In this document: positions 43,360 to 51,853 of the stretch, in pieces | Numbering within the stretch: position 1 is the first letter of the stretch | How the letters are laid out: each line of letters opens with the position of its first letter | Source: Tenacibaculum gallaicum | GTDB taxonomy: Bacteria; Bacteroidota; Bacteroidia; Flavobacteriales; Flavobacteriaceae | Length of the DNA: 64,000 nt | Direction of reading: 5' to 3' | Assembly (NCBI RefSeq): GCF_003387615.1 | Contig: NZ_QUNS01000001.1 | Location: 124,001 to 188,000 of the forward strand | Translations under genes and position numbers: made by a program | The notes under the pieces: model-generated | What the model was told of the DNA's origin: nothing | The model's database searches: none | Seen by the model: the letters and a program-made list of their open reading frames with translations, nothing else

Positions 43360-44308
43360 ATTTTTTAAGTTTATGTGCTATTTTTTCTTCTAAATAATAA
43401 TTACAAGGATAAGAAACCATACCAAATTGCCCAATGGGGTTTACCTCCAAGAAAACATACTGCTTACAGGGTGTATAAATTAAATCGAAAGAACAACTAG
43501 CTAAATTGAGCTTTTCTGCTAACGTTTTTAATTTTGTTTCTATGTCTAAAGGTAGGTTAAACGGAATTGTTCTATTTGGTTTTTGATTGTTATAACATCT
43601 AAAATCTGTTTTAGTTTGTTCATCTAACTGAGAAAAAATTGCCATTGAATAAAACTCCCCGTCCAAAAAATAACTACGTATTTCTAGTGTTTTTTTAATA
43701 TTTTCTTGAAATAAACTAATTCCAAAAGAGTCATCAAATAAACTTGCTTTTTCAGCAGTTATTGATGTTGTGTACGTGGGAAACCAATAAGTATCTCCAT
43801 ACAAACTAATAGGGTCATTAATAGGCTTTGTAATTAACAATTTATCTTTTAATTCTTCTTCTAAAACACTTTTTTGGTTTGTAATTGTGGTTTTAGGGAT
43901 GCACAATCCTAATTGTTTTGCTATTGTTAATACAATAAGTTTATTAACTTTTTTAAAGTTATAATTATTTATAGAAGGTTTTTGACTCAGTAAAAAATGT
44001 AAATACTCAAATAAATCTTTTTTTTCTTCATTGTAAAACTCCGTTATTTTGTCTCCAATAAAATCTTTCATCTCAATGCAATCATACAGCATAAAATTTC
44101 CTCTTCGATACCAAACCGAGGTAACTTCATTAAAGTTTACAGTTACATCTTTAGTAGTAATAAAAACCTCAGAGGTGTTTATATTTACTGTTACATTATT
44201 TATAAACTCATTGTTGTTAAGTAATATAAAATCTTCTTTTAAATAGTAAAGCCATCTTATTATATCAATGGTACTTTCATCTTGCTCTATGGATAAAATT
44301 AATATCAT
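43322..44308 (-). CDS. Grasp-with-spasm system ATP-grasp peptide maturase
   Basis: 328 residues. It begins MILILSIEQDESTIDIIRW, has a VWYRRGNFML motif like the microviridin ligases, the ATP-grasp lid TKPINDPISLYG and a metal-binding end FLEVNPIGQFGMVSYPCNYYLEEKIAHKL. In graspetide systems such ligases join Asp/Glu side chains to Ser/Thr or Lys side chains of the core peptide with ATP. The precursor gene lies 64 bases upstream in the same operon. Confidence 0.9.
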   Translation of the reverse strand: MILILSIEQDESTIDIIRWLYYLKEDFILLNNNEFINNVTVNINTSEVFITTKDVTVNFNEVTSVWYRRGNFMLYDCIEMKDFIGDKITEFYNEEKKDLFEYLHFLLSQKPSINNYNFKKVNKLIVLTIAKQLGLCIPKTTITNQKSVLEEELKDKLLITKPINDPISLYGDTYWFPTYTTSITAEKASLFDDSFGISLFQENIKKTLEIRSYFLDGEFYSMAIFSQLDEQTKTDFRCYNNQKPNRTIPFNLPLDIETKLKTLAEKLNLASCSFDLIYTPCKQYVFLEVNPIGQFGMVSYPCNYYLEEKIAHKLKKYDTSKRSSAVIR

Positions 44309-44372
44309 ACTTCAACTATGTTAACCCATTCTGCTAATTCTATTTTGGCAGAATGAGTTATTTAAGGACTAA

Positions 44373-44564
44373 TTAATCTTTATAACCATCAGTTCCCATA
44401 TTCATACCATCTACATAGGTTCCGATATTAAAACTTCCTACGTAGTCTTCTTCTCTCTCGTCTCTCCAATAAACTCCATGTCCATAGTAAAGACCTCCTT
44501 TAGTTGTGTCCATCTCATTTTGAGACATTTCAAACTCTTTTAATGATTTCATTTTTGAATTCAT
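44373..44564 (-). CDS. Grasp-with-spasm RiPP precursor peptide
   Basis: 63 residues. A leader (about 1-24) with KSLKEFEMSQNEMD ends in the double glycine Gly23-Gly24, the pattern of Bacteroidota bacteriocin-type leaders. The following core is Gly/Tyr/acid-rich: acidic residues D35, E36, E38, E39, D40, D52, D59 and D63, hydroxyl donors S44, T49 and T58, and K62. This offers several acidic-to-hydroxyl or acidic-to-amine crosslinks for the ATP-grasp enzyme encoded directly downstream. The start may also be Met5 (44552). No ABC exporter or C39 peptidase gene is adjacent. Confidence 0.85.
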   Translation of the reverse strand: MNSKMKSLKEFEMSQNEMDTTKGGLYYGHGVYWRDEREEDYVGSFNIGTYVDGMNMGTDGYKD

Positions 44565-44928
44565 AATTAACTATTAATTTGGTTACCTACTCTGTTTACT
44601 ATAGGATTTTCGGCTTACTCCTTTCTATGTCAATTAGATGTGTTTTTTGTTCCCTTTTTAGTAAATTTAAAAGGGTGTTCTGATCAATTTTTTTCAAACA
44701 GGATGAATACAAATATTAAGTTTTTAGTAAGGCAAAGTTGAAGTACAAGGGAACTATTTATAAAATAAGGAGGTATAATTTAAAAATTATACCTCCTTAA
44801 AGAAACTGGTTTACAGTTACAAAATCGTTTTTTGTTAGTAATGGTTACTAAAGCTTAGTATTTTTTAAAATATTGGCTTATTAAGTCATTTGAATTTTAA
44901 TTAGTAAGTTGCATTGTATATAAGCTAA
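44565..44928. other. 364-base intergenic region upstream of the RiPP precursor
   Basis: AT-rich spacer between glpQ and the precursor gene, both on the minus strand. It holds one strong inverted repeat at 44766-44799. No further ORF, repeat or exact TAnnTTTG box was found in the minus orientation, so the precursor promoter remains undefined. Confidence 0.4.
44766..44799 (-). terminator. Perfect stem-loop after glpQ
   Basis: Arms TAAGGAGGTATAATT and AATTATACCTCCTTA form a 15-bp perfect stem with a 4-base loop. On the minus strand it lies 130 bases downstream of the glpQ stop and is followed by ATTTTATA, only a weak T run. It may terminate glpQ or be a regulatory structure upstream of the precursor gene. 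Both strands carry AAGGAGG, although this phylum rarely uses Shine-Dalgarno sequences. Confidence 0.55.
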
Positions 44929-45903
44929 TTATATAGCTAAGAAAGCAAGCATTTTATCTGGAAAATCGGTAAAACCACCATCAACATTTGCTTCAAAAAA
45001 AAGTACTTGCATCATTTCTTCAAAAGAAGAAAATTCATCTAGTTGATCGGCTCTAAAAGTATACGGGTGTACTTGTAATCCTAGTTTGTGAGCATCTTTA
45101 ACTAGTGTTGTAAACTGCCACTTCTCTCCTACTTTTTTATCTAAAATTTGCTTGTACCAAGGCCCCAACCCGTCTGCATACGATGCGAAATGTGCTAATT
45201 CTTTGGTTTCCTCAGAGAACTCAATTAATTGTACTAAGAATAGTTCGGACTTCAATTCTTTTCGAACTCTTTCCAATTCTTTCGCATCAAAACATTGAAA
45301 CATACATTTATCGTTCTTTGTTTTGTAGCCATAGCTTGAAAGAATGTCCAACGTAATTTTAGCAATATCTTTTCTATTTTGGTGATGAAACTCAGGGTTT
45401 TTAATTTCTGGATAAATTCCGATATTTTTTCCTGTAGAAGCATTCAACCCTTGAATTAGTTCTATTTCCTCTTGTAAAGAATGTAATTTAAAACTTCCTT
45501 TCCCCTTCGGAAATCGATTCGGGTATATTTGTTTTCCAGTTTTCGGATTAAAACGTTCTGTTACATTTAGCTTTTGTAGTTCTTCAAACGTAAAATCAAT
45601 CACATAAAAACGTTCATCTTCTCTTCTTCTTTCTGGGAATTTTTCAGCAACATTAGTAACATCATCCAAATAAATATCATGAATCACAATTGGAATGTTG
45701 TCTTTACTCAATACCAAATCTTGTTCTATATAATCAGGATTCATTGCATATGCCATGGCTTTGGCTTCCATCGTGTGTTCTGGTAAATATCCTGAGGCTC
45801 CTCGGTGAGCGATTACAATTTTCTTTTTCATATTGGTCAGTTTAGTTTGTGGCTTGCATCCGAAGAAAAGAATCAAGAAAAACAGCGCATAAATTTGTTT
45901 CAT
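44929..45903 (-). CDS. glpQ: Glycerophosphodiester phosphodiesterase (GlpQ type)
   Basis: 324 residues with a lipoprotein signal (YALFFLILFFGCKPQ). The catalytic region IVIAHRGASGYLPEHTMEAK holds the HRG and Glu motifs, and EQDLVLSKDNIPIVIHD holds the second set; the GlpQ-specific long loop and YPEIKNPEFHH follow. It hydrolyses glycerophosphodiesters to glycerol-3-phosphate. It follows the YfcC-like transporter by three bases, suggesting a shared operon. Confidence 0.92.
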   Translation of the reverse strand: MKQIYALFFLILFFGCKPQTKLTNMKKKIVIAHRGASGYLPEHTMEAKAMAYAMNPDYIEQDLVLSKDNIPIVIHDIYLDDVTNVAEKFPERRREDERFYVIDFTFEELQKLNVTERFNPKTGKQIYPNRFPKGKGSFKLHSLQEEIELIQGLNASTGKNIGIYPEIKNPEFHHQNRKDIAKITLDILSSYGYKTKNDKCMFQCFDAKELERVRKELKSELFLVQLIEFSEETKELAHFASYADGLGPWYKQILDKKVGEKWQFTTLVKDAHKLGLQVHPYTFRADQLDEFSSFEEMMQVLFFEANVDGGFTDFPDKMLAFLAI

Positions 45904-45906
45904 TCT

Positions 45907-47400
45907 TTACAGGTATACTTGAGTGGTTAAAACTAGCATTGTAAAAACTGTTAAGATAATTACTAAAGGAATTACAAACTTTAACCATTTATCATACCCT
46001 ACTTTCACAATAGCTAAGGATGCTAAGATTAAGCCTGTTGGATTAATAAAAGCAAACAACCCCATACCATATTGATACGTATTTACAATTACTTCTCTAC
46101 CTACTCCAACAGTATCTGCTAATGGAGACATAATTGGCATTGTTAATACTGCCATACCTGATGAACTAGGAATAAAAAATGATAATCCTGAATAAATAAA
46201 GAGCATTACATTGGTAAAAATTCCTTTAGGCATTCCTGTAGTAAACTCGCTTGCATACTGTAAAATAGTATCACTTATCAATCCTTGTTCCATTAATACT
46301 GAAACTCCTCGTGCAATACCGATAATAAAAGCAACTCCTAATAAATCTCCTGCTCCTTTAATAAACGTGTTTACAAAGTTTTCTTCTTTCATCCTCGCTA
46401 GAAAACCGATTAAAATAGCTCCTATTAAAAACACCACAGTCATTTCTTCAAACCACCAACCTAAACGAGATACTCCATAAATCATAATTACAAAACACAT
46501 GGTAAAAATGGTTAGTATAATTCGTAGTCTGCCTGTTAAGCTATGCGTACTTGATGTTGAACTACCAAAAAGGCTTTCAATCATTTCTTTTTGATCGTAA
46601 ATAATCGATTTTGTTGGGTCTTTTTGAACTTTGTTCGCATAACGTAAGATGTAAATTACACATATTATAATTCCTCCAATTAGCATTAACAACCTACCTG
46701 TAAAACCTGTTGTCCAATTAATTCCTGCTGCATCTGAAGCAATAATAACACTGAACGGATTTACTGTTGAGCACATTGTACCAATTGACGACCCAATATA
46801 CACACAAGCTAAAGCTACTATGGCATCGTATTTTGCAGCTAAAAATATGGGAATTAGTATTGGATAAAAGGCAATGGTTTCTTCTGCCAACCCAAAAGTT
46901 GTACCTCCTACAGCTATTAAGGTTGTTACCACAAATATAAGCCAGTACTCTTTTCCTTTGAGTGTTTTTGCTAGCCAAGCGATTCCTGCATCAAAAGCAC
47001 CTGTGAAGTTCATTATTCCTATAATTCCACCTAAAATCAGGACAAATAAAATGATATCTGACGATTGAATAATTCCTTTTATAGGAGATTTAAAAAAATC
47101 TAAAAAACCTTGTGGCTTTGAATCTAACTGCGTGTAGGTTCCCGGTACACTAATTGGTTTTGCAATATCTCCATTAGTAAACTTTTCTAATGGAATTTTA
47201 ATTCCCAAGTTTTCTAATGTTTCTTGACTTGCCTGTATTGTTTTCTCTTCCTCTAAGTGTGAATACGTAAATGAATTATTGTTTTTCTGATACTGTAACG
47301 TATCAAACTTACCTGCTGGTACAAACCATGTTAAAACAGCTACCAACCCTGCAATTAACAACAAAATAGTATGCGGAGTTGGAAATTTAATGTTCTTCAA
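45907..47400 (-). CDS. YfcC family membrane transporter
   Basis: 497 residues with about 12-13 membrane helices. The start FPTPHTILLLIAGLVAVLTWFVPAGKF and the motifs GGTTFGLAEETIAFYPILIP, IGSSIGTMCSTVNPF and FIPSSSGMAVLTMPIMSPLAD are typical of the YfcC/C4-dicarboxylate-carrier-like family. Substrate is unproven: amino acids, peptides or carboxylates have been suggested. A large periplasmic loop lies between the first and second helices. Upstream of glpQ in the same operon. Confidence 0.87.
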   Translation of the reverse strand: MKNIKFPTPHTILLLIAGLVAVLTWFVPAGKFDTLQYQKNNNSFTYSHLEEEKTIQASQETLENLGIKIPLEKFTNGDIAKPISVPGTYTQLDSKPQGFLDFFKSPIKGIIQSSDIILFVLILGGIIGIMNFTGAFDAGIAWLAKTLKGKEYWLIFVVTTLIAVGGTTFGLAEETIAFYPILIPIFLAAKYDAIVALACVYIGSSIGTMCSTVNPFSVIIASDAAGINWTTGFTGRLLMLIGGIIICVIYILRYANKVQKDPTKSIIYDQKEMIESLFGSSTSSTHSLTGRLRIILTIFTMCFVIMIYGVSRLGWWFEEMTVVFLIGAILIGFLARMKEENFVNTFIKGAGDLLGVAFIIGIARGVSVLMEQGLISDTILQYASEFTTGMPKGIFTNVMLFIYSGLSFFIPSSSGMAVLTMPIMSPLADTVGVGREVIVNTYQYGMGLFAFINPTGLILASLAIVKVGYDKWLKFVIPLVIILTVFTMLVLTTQVYL

Positions 47401-47513
47401 AATGTAAAATTATTTTTTTGTTAAAAGTAACAAAAACTTACTGTTTTAGTATTTAAACAAGTTTAAAGTTCCTTCAAAAAAATTATCTTTACATCGTATT
47501 TTAAAAATTAATT

Positions 47514-48215
47514 ATGGAAAACTCATTTGAGCCCAAAGTGCTTGTTGCACAAGTCTCAGAAACTGACAGAATTGCTTTTTACAAGAAAACCTATGCACAT
47601 GTTGCTGGTGGTGTATTATTGTTTGTTTTGTTTGAGTATTTATTTTTACAGAGTGCTACTATTGTTGAATTTGCCTTATCAATGACCCAAGGTTACAAAT
47701 GGCTATTGTTACTAGGTGGTTTTATGTTAATTACAAACTATGCAGAAAGTACTGCTTTAAAAACATCTGATAAAAACTTACAATACTTAGCATATTCAGG
47801 GTATATTTTTGCGGAAGCATTTATTTTTATCCCTTTAATTTACATTGCCATATCCTACACTAATAATTTGGATGTTATAAAACAAGCAGGTATTGTTACA
47901 CTAGCTTTATTTGTTGGAATTTCATCAATCGTTTTTATTACTAAAAAGGATTTTTCTTTTATTAGAGCTGGACTATCTGTTGGATTTTTTATTGCTATCG
48001 GATTAATTATTGCTGGTGCTTTATTCGGATTTAATTTAGGATTATGGTTTTCTGTTGGAATGTGTGTATTAGCCGCTGGTTCTATTTTATATCAAACATC
48101 TAACTTAGTTAACAAATTCTCTACAGATGATTACATTCCTGCAGCATTAGGTTTGTTTGCTTCTTTAATGTTATTATTCTGGTATGTATTACAAATATTT
48201 ATGTCGAGAGATTAA
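47514..48215 (+). CDS. Bax inhibitor-1/YccA family membrane protein
   Basis: 233 residues with seven membrane helices. It starts with a soluble segment EPKVLVAQVSETDRIAFYKKTYAHVAGG and has the family's late SILYQTSNLVNKFSTDDYIPAALGLFASLM, including the Asp that can act as a pH sensor in BI-1 proteins. Members are Ca2+-leak or stress proteins. It is convergent with the spermidine-synthase gene and shares a bidirectional terminator. Confidence 0.9.
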   Translation: MENSFEPKVLVAQVSETDRIAFYKKTYAHVAGGVLLFVLFEYLFLQSATIVEFALSMTQGYKWLLLLGGFMLITNYAESTALKTSDKNLQYLAYSGYIFAEAFIFIPLIYIAISYTNNLDVIKQAGIVTLALFVGISSIVFITKKDFSFIRAGLSVGFFIAIGLIIAGALFGFNLGLWFSVGMCVLAAGSILYQTSNLVNKFSTDDYIPAALGLFASLMLLFWYVLQIFMSRD

Positions 48216-48234
48216 CAAAAAACTATTATAAACT

Positions 48235-48263
48235 AAAAAGCCTCCAAATGGAGGCTTTTTTTA
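48235..48263. terminator. Bidirectional terminator between BI-1 and the spermidine synthase gene
   Basis: Stem AAAAAGCCTCCA / TGGAGGCTTTTT with a two-base loop, flanked by T on the right; it touches the stop codon of the minus-strand gene. Confidence 0.85.
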
Positions 48264-49799
48264 GTATAAATCCCAATTCCCTTCTCTATAGTAAATATAT
48301 AATTTAGGTGAAAAAATTGTGTTAACTTTTATTCCTGTAGTGTCTGTTAATGGTTTTCCAAATGCTATTAGTTGAGGTATAACATTATTATTTAGCCATT
48401 TTAAATTTAACTCAGATACGTTTACTTTTATAATTTCTCTCTTAGAAACACTATTATGTTTTGCCATAACCCACCCCCACTCTCCTAAAGTTAAAATTTG
48501 ATTATGCATTGGTATAGTTTTCAATCCTGCTGCTCTTAAAGTTTTATCAATACAATAAAAAGCTTTGGTTGCATAATAAGGACTACCTGCTTGTGTTATA
48601 AAAACACCATCTTTTTTTAATTTTAATTTACATAATTTATAAAACTCTTTTGTGTATAATTTGTTTAAATCTAAATTGTTAGGGTCTGGTAAGTCAACAT
48701 AAATCACATCATATTTTTCTTTAGTTTCTTCTAAAAAATTGAATGCGTCCTGTGTTATTGTTTCTAATCTAGGATCATTCATCGCATTATTATTTAATGT
48801 TTTAAAAACTGAATAATTCTTACCTAAATCAACCATATTAGGGTCTAAATCTACCAATGTTACCTTTTGTACATCTTCATATTTAAAAACCTCTCTAACC
48901 AAGCAACCATCTCCTCCTCCTAGTACTAATATATTTGCATGTGACTTTGTTAAGTTCATTGGAAGATGTACCATAGGTTCATGGTACATAAACTCATCAA
49001 AAGAAGAAAGTTGTTGATTTCCGTTTATGTATAACGAATACCATTGTTTCCATTTGGTGACAACTATTTTTTGGTATTTTGTTTGTTTAGAGTATACTAT
49101 TTTGTCTTTATATTTTACTTGTTCACCGTATTGAACTATTGGTTTTGAAAAATACAATCCTAAGAGAATAAGAACAGTTACCAAAACATACGTTATTTCA
49201 AGTCTTTTCCTTGCTTTCAAAGACACATGCTCTTTTAATACTCTAAATAAATAATAAGAAACTCCTAGATTTAAGAAGCCTAATAAAAAAGGAGTGTACG
49301 TTAGTCCTAAATAAGGTAATCCTACAAAAGCAAAAAACAAACCTCCTATTAAACTTCCGAAATAATCTTTTTCTAAAATATTCGAAATGTTTAGACGTAA
49401 TTCTTCAAACTCATCATTAATTCTTGTAGCAAAAGGAATTTCTAAACCTATTAATAAACCTATTAAAATAGACAAGAAGTAAATTACCAACCATGAAACG
49501 TCAGTTACACCATAAACAACATAGGATACCAAGGCTGAAAATGATACTAGAATTGACAAAATCAATTCTGTTAAAATGAAATAAACAATTACTTGCTTAG
49601 TAAAAAACTTACTAAATCTACTACCTAAGCCCATAGCAAACAACATTATTGATACTATTAAAGTAAATTGTAAAATAGCATTTCCAATAAAGTAAGAAGC
49701 TAGGGTAGATAAAATATATTCCGCTACAATACCACTAATGCCAGTGGCAAATAGTGCTATTTTAAGCGCTAGGGATTTTTGTTTTTTTGTATATGCCAA
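48261..49799 (-). CDS. Membrane-anchored spermidine synthase (polyamine aminopropyltransferase)
   Basis: 512 residues: an N-terminal half (about 1-215) with six to seven membrane helices, then a Rossmann aminopropyltransferase domain. The latter has LYINGNQQLSSFDEFMYHEPMVH, ILVLGGGDGCLVREVFKY (decarboxylated-SAM site), TLVDLDPNM and VIYVDLPDPNNLDLNKLYT (gatekeeper region), as in speE. It transfers an aminopropyl group to putrescine or another polyamine. It closes an operon that begins with speD, which supplies its substrate. The helices are common to large 'MFS-like' spermidine synthases. Confidence 0.9.
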   Translation of the reverse strand: MAYTKKQKSLALKIALFATGISGIVAEYILSTLASYFIGNAILQFTLIVSIMLFAMGLGSRFSKFFTKQVIVYFILTELILSILVSFSALVSYVVYGVTDVSWLVIYFLSILIGLLIGLEIPFATRINDEFEELRLNISNILEKDYFGSLIGGLFFAFVGLPYLGLTYTPFLLGFLNLGVSYYLFRVLKEHVSLKARKRLEITYVLVTVLILLGLYFSKPIVQYGEQVKYKDKIVYSKQTKYQKIVVTKWKQWYSLYINGNQQLSSFDEFMYHEPMVHLPMNLTKSHANILVLGGGDGCLVREVFKYEDVQKVTLVDLDPNMVDLGKNYSVFKTLNNNAMNDPRLETITQDAFNFLEETKEKYDVIYVDLPDPNNLDLNKLYTKEFYKLCKLKLKKDGVFITQAGSPYYATKAFYCIDKTLRAAGLKTIPMHNQILTLGEWGWVMAKHNSVSKREIIKVNVSELNLKWLNNNVIPQLIAFGKPLTDTTGIKVNTIFSPKLYIYYREGNWDLY

Positions 49800-49804
49800 A
49801 TCTA

Positions 49805-50563
49805 TTATTTTCCGTAGCCACCAGAACGAGACCTAGTTGAAGAACCATTTGAATACCTTGAAGAACTTCTTGATGATCTTCTATTTAAGCTACTCCATTT
49901 CTTTACATTTTGTGCTTTTCTTGAGAAAAATGAACTTCTATTGGTTCTTTCATAAGTACTTCTCGTTCCGTAAGTATAATTCCCTCTTGAGGATTGGTTA
50001 CCATAATACGGGTTTCCATTATTATTATAAGTTCTATACCCATTATAATCACTTCTGTAAGTATTTCTTCTGGTTCCTAACCAATACCAAAAAAAAGGAC
50101 TGGTACCATGTGTTCTCCATCTTCTTTGACTGTTATTTGTTTTTGTAGAATCTTTAGAGGTTCCTTCCCATTTCCCATGCTTTTTATCTCCAATTGCCCA
50201 ACCAAACCCTACAGGTTGTGCAACTCGTGATAACCTTCCATTATGACTAGATACTATTTCCATACCTAAATCATTTTCATGCTTTTTAAAGTATTTCTTA
50301 CTTACAGTTTGCCATGGAGTTTTTTTGGTATGTAACGAATCTTTTACTAATGTTAATATGTTATATTTCTGCTGATACACCATATAGTCGGGTTCTTCCT
50401 CTATTTTCATATCATCTAAAACCACAGAAAAATCTTTGTCTTTATTTTTTTTGATAATCGCTTCTGTAGGTTCTATTAAAACCGTTTTTGCTTGCTTGTA
50501 ACTTTTAGAGCACCCTATTAGGAAAAAACTCCCTATTAGGAAATAATATAGTAATTTATTCAT
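49805..50563 (-). CDS. Lipoprotein with Arg/Ser/Tyr/Gly-rich C-terminus, polyamine operon
   Basis: 252 residues. A lipoprotein signal (LLYYFLIGSFFLIGCSK) is followed by a globular part (about 22-155) with GFGWAIGDKKHGKWEG and a short aromatic SPFFWYWLG segment. The last 85 residues are low complexity, with SRSGGYGK at the end and repeated Arg, Ser, Tyr, Asn and Gly. It is encoded between the DUF4178 gene and the spermidine synthase (5 bases before the latter). The tail may bind a charged surface or nucleic acid, but function is unknown. Confidence 0.75.
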   Translation of the reverse strand: MNKLLYYFLIGSFFLIGCSKSYKQAKTVLIEPTEAIIKKNKDKDFSVVLDDMKIEEEPDYMVYQQKYNILTLVKDSLHTKKTPWQTVSKKYFKKHENDLGMEIVSSHNGRLSRVAQPVGFGWAIGDKKHGKWEGTSKDSTKTNNSQRRWRTHGTSPFFWYWLGTRRNTYRSDYNGYRTYNNNGNPYYGNQSSRGNYTYGTRSTYERTNRSSFFSRKAQNVKKWSSLNRRSSRSSSRYSNGSSTRSRSGGYGK

Positions 50564-50565
50564 GC

Positions 50566-51051
50566 TTAGTTTTCTTTTATATTTTTAATTCTTTTAGCTT
50601 TTAATTCATTTCCTAAGAACACCTCATAGCTTCCATCTTCCCATTTTTCAATTGTTAACTGCTCTTCATCTTCTGCATAAAAAAGGGAACATTCAAGGTT
50701 TTCTCTAGAAGAATACGTTGTTAAATTCTTATAGTCACCTGTATACACTTCATCGAGTACATACATTTTATTTTGAAAAATTATTTCTTTAGTATGAATT
50801 GCATCAATTAAATAAGCCTCTTCTAAAGAAATAGCTTCACTATAAGTTAGTTCATAGTCTCCTTTATAGAGTTCAACCTCTAAAAAAGCTTCTTTATTTG
50901 AAGAAACAATAGTATACTCAATACTAGAGTTATCCATACGCCAATCGTACTGAGCTACTTCAGTTATTTTCCAGTTTGTTCCGTGGAGAGTAAAAGTATA
51001 TCCTACTTTTAACTTATCTAAAAGGTATTTTTTCGAAGGTTTCCAAAACAT
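50566..51051 (-). CDS. DUF4178 domain-containing protein
   Basis: 161 residues, soluble. LLDKLKVGYTFTLHGTNWKITEVAQYDW and FLEVELYKGDYELTYSEAI match DUF4178, a beta-rich domain found in polyamine/channel gene clusters. The C-terminal half (ESLFY-type strands ending VFLGNELKAKRIKNI) completes the domain. It sits two bases after the lipoprotein start region and one base before the ion channel stop, within the operon. Confidence 0.82.
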   Translation of the reverse strand: MFWKPSKKYLLDKLKVGYTFTLHGTNWKITEVAQYDWRMDNSSIEYTIVSSNKEAFLEVELYKGDYELTYSEAISLEEAYLIDAIHTKEIIFQNKMYVLDEVYTGDYKNLTTYSSRENLECSLFYAEDEEQLTIEKWEDGSYEVFLGNELKAKRIKNIKEN

Positions 51052-51052
51052 A

Positions 51053-51853
51053 TTATTCTATTTCTTTTCCACAATGTGGGCAATTACATTGTTCAGTTTT
51101 AACTCTTAATTTTCTCACTTCTTCAATATAAGCTGAACTTATGATTCCTGTAGGTAAGGCTACTATTCCTATACCTAAAAGAGCAATGAAAGCACTTAAA
51201 ATTTTCCCTATTCCTGTTATAGGATAAATATCACCATACCCTACTGTCGTTAATGTAGCAACTGCCCACCACATAGCTTGACCTATATTTTGAAAAGCTT
51301 CTGGTTGTGCTGTTTTTTCGATATTATACATTAGTGTAGATGCTAAAACTAATAGTATAAAAACTAAAAATATAGTAACTAATATTTCATTTTTAGTCTT
51401 TACTAATACACTCTTAATAATACTCAAGGATTTAAAGTACCTTTTTAATTTTAATAAGCGTAGTAGCCTAAACAAACGAAGAGTTCTAAGAATTCTTAAA
51501 TCAATTTTTACAATGTATGGTAAGAAAAATGGAAGGATAGAAATCAAGTCTACCAGCCCCATAAACGACGTAATGTATTTGAGTCTTGCTTTTGCAGGTT
51601 TTAAATTGGGGTGAATTATATCTGCAATCCAAACTCTTATAAAGTATTCTAGTGTAAAAATTATAATTGAAAAGACCTCAAGAATGTTGAAGTAATATGC
51701 ATAAGCTGTATTAATTTCAGGATATGACTCTAACACAATGGCAACCATATTTATAATGATTAACCATGAAATAAAATACTCTACAAGTTTATCTCCTTTT
51801 AAATTACCTTTTTCATCGTCAAATAATAATGTTACTTTTTGTTTAATCATCAT
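51053..51853 (-). CDS. Voltage-gated potassium channel, six-helix type
   Basis: 266 residues with S1-S6. The S4 voltage sensor is RILRTLRLFRLLRLLKLKRYF, with regularly spaced Arg; the selectivity filter TLTTVGYGDIYP is a K+ type. The C-terminus carries QCNCPHCGKEIE, a CxCxxC zinc-ribbon-like tail that is unusual for a channel. Its stop lies one base before DUF4178 and its start overlaps the speD stop (one base), so it is co-translated with polyamine enzymes. Polyamines are known blockers of many K+ channels; a link here is inference. Confidence 0.92.
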   Translation of the reverse strand: MMIKQKVTLLFDDEKGNLKGDKLVEYFISWLIIINMVAIVLESYPEINTAYAYYFNILEVFSIIIFTLEYFIRVWIADIIHPNLKPAKARLKYITSFMGLVDLISILPFFLPYIVKIDLRILRTLRLFRLLRLLKLKRYFKSLSIIKSVLVKTKNEILVTIFLVFILLVLASTLMYNIEKTAQPEAFQNIGQAMWWAVATLTTVGYGDIYPITGIGKILSAFIALLGIGIVALPTGIISSAYIEEVRKLRVKTEQCNCPHCGKEIE

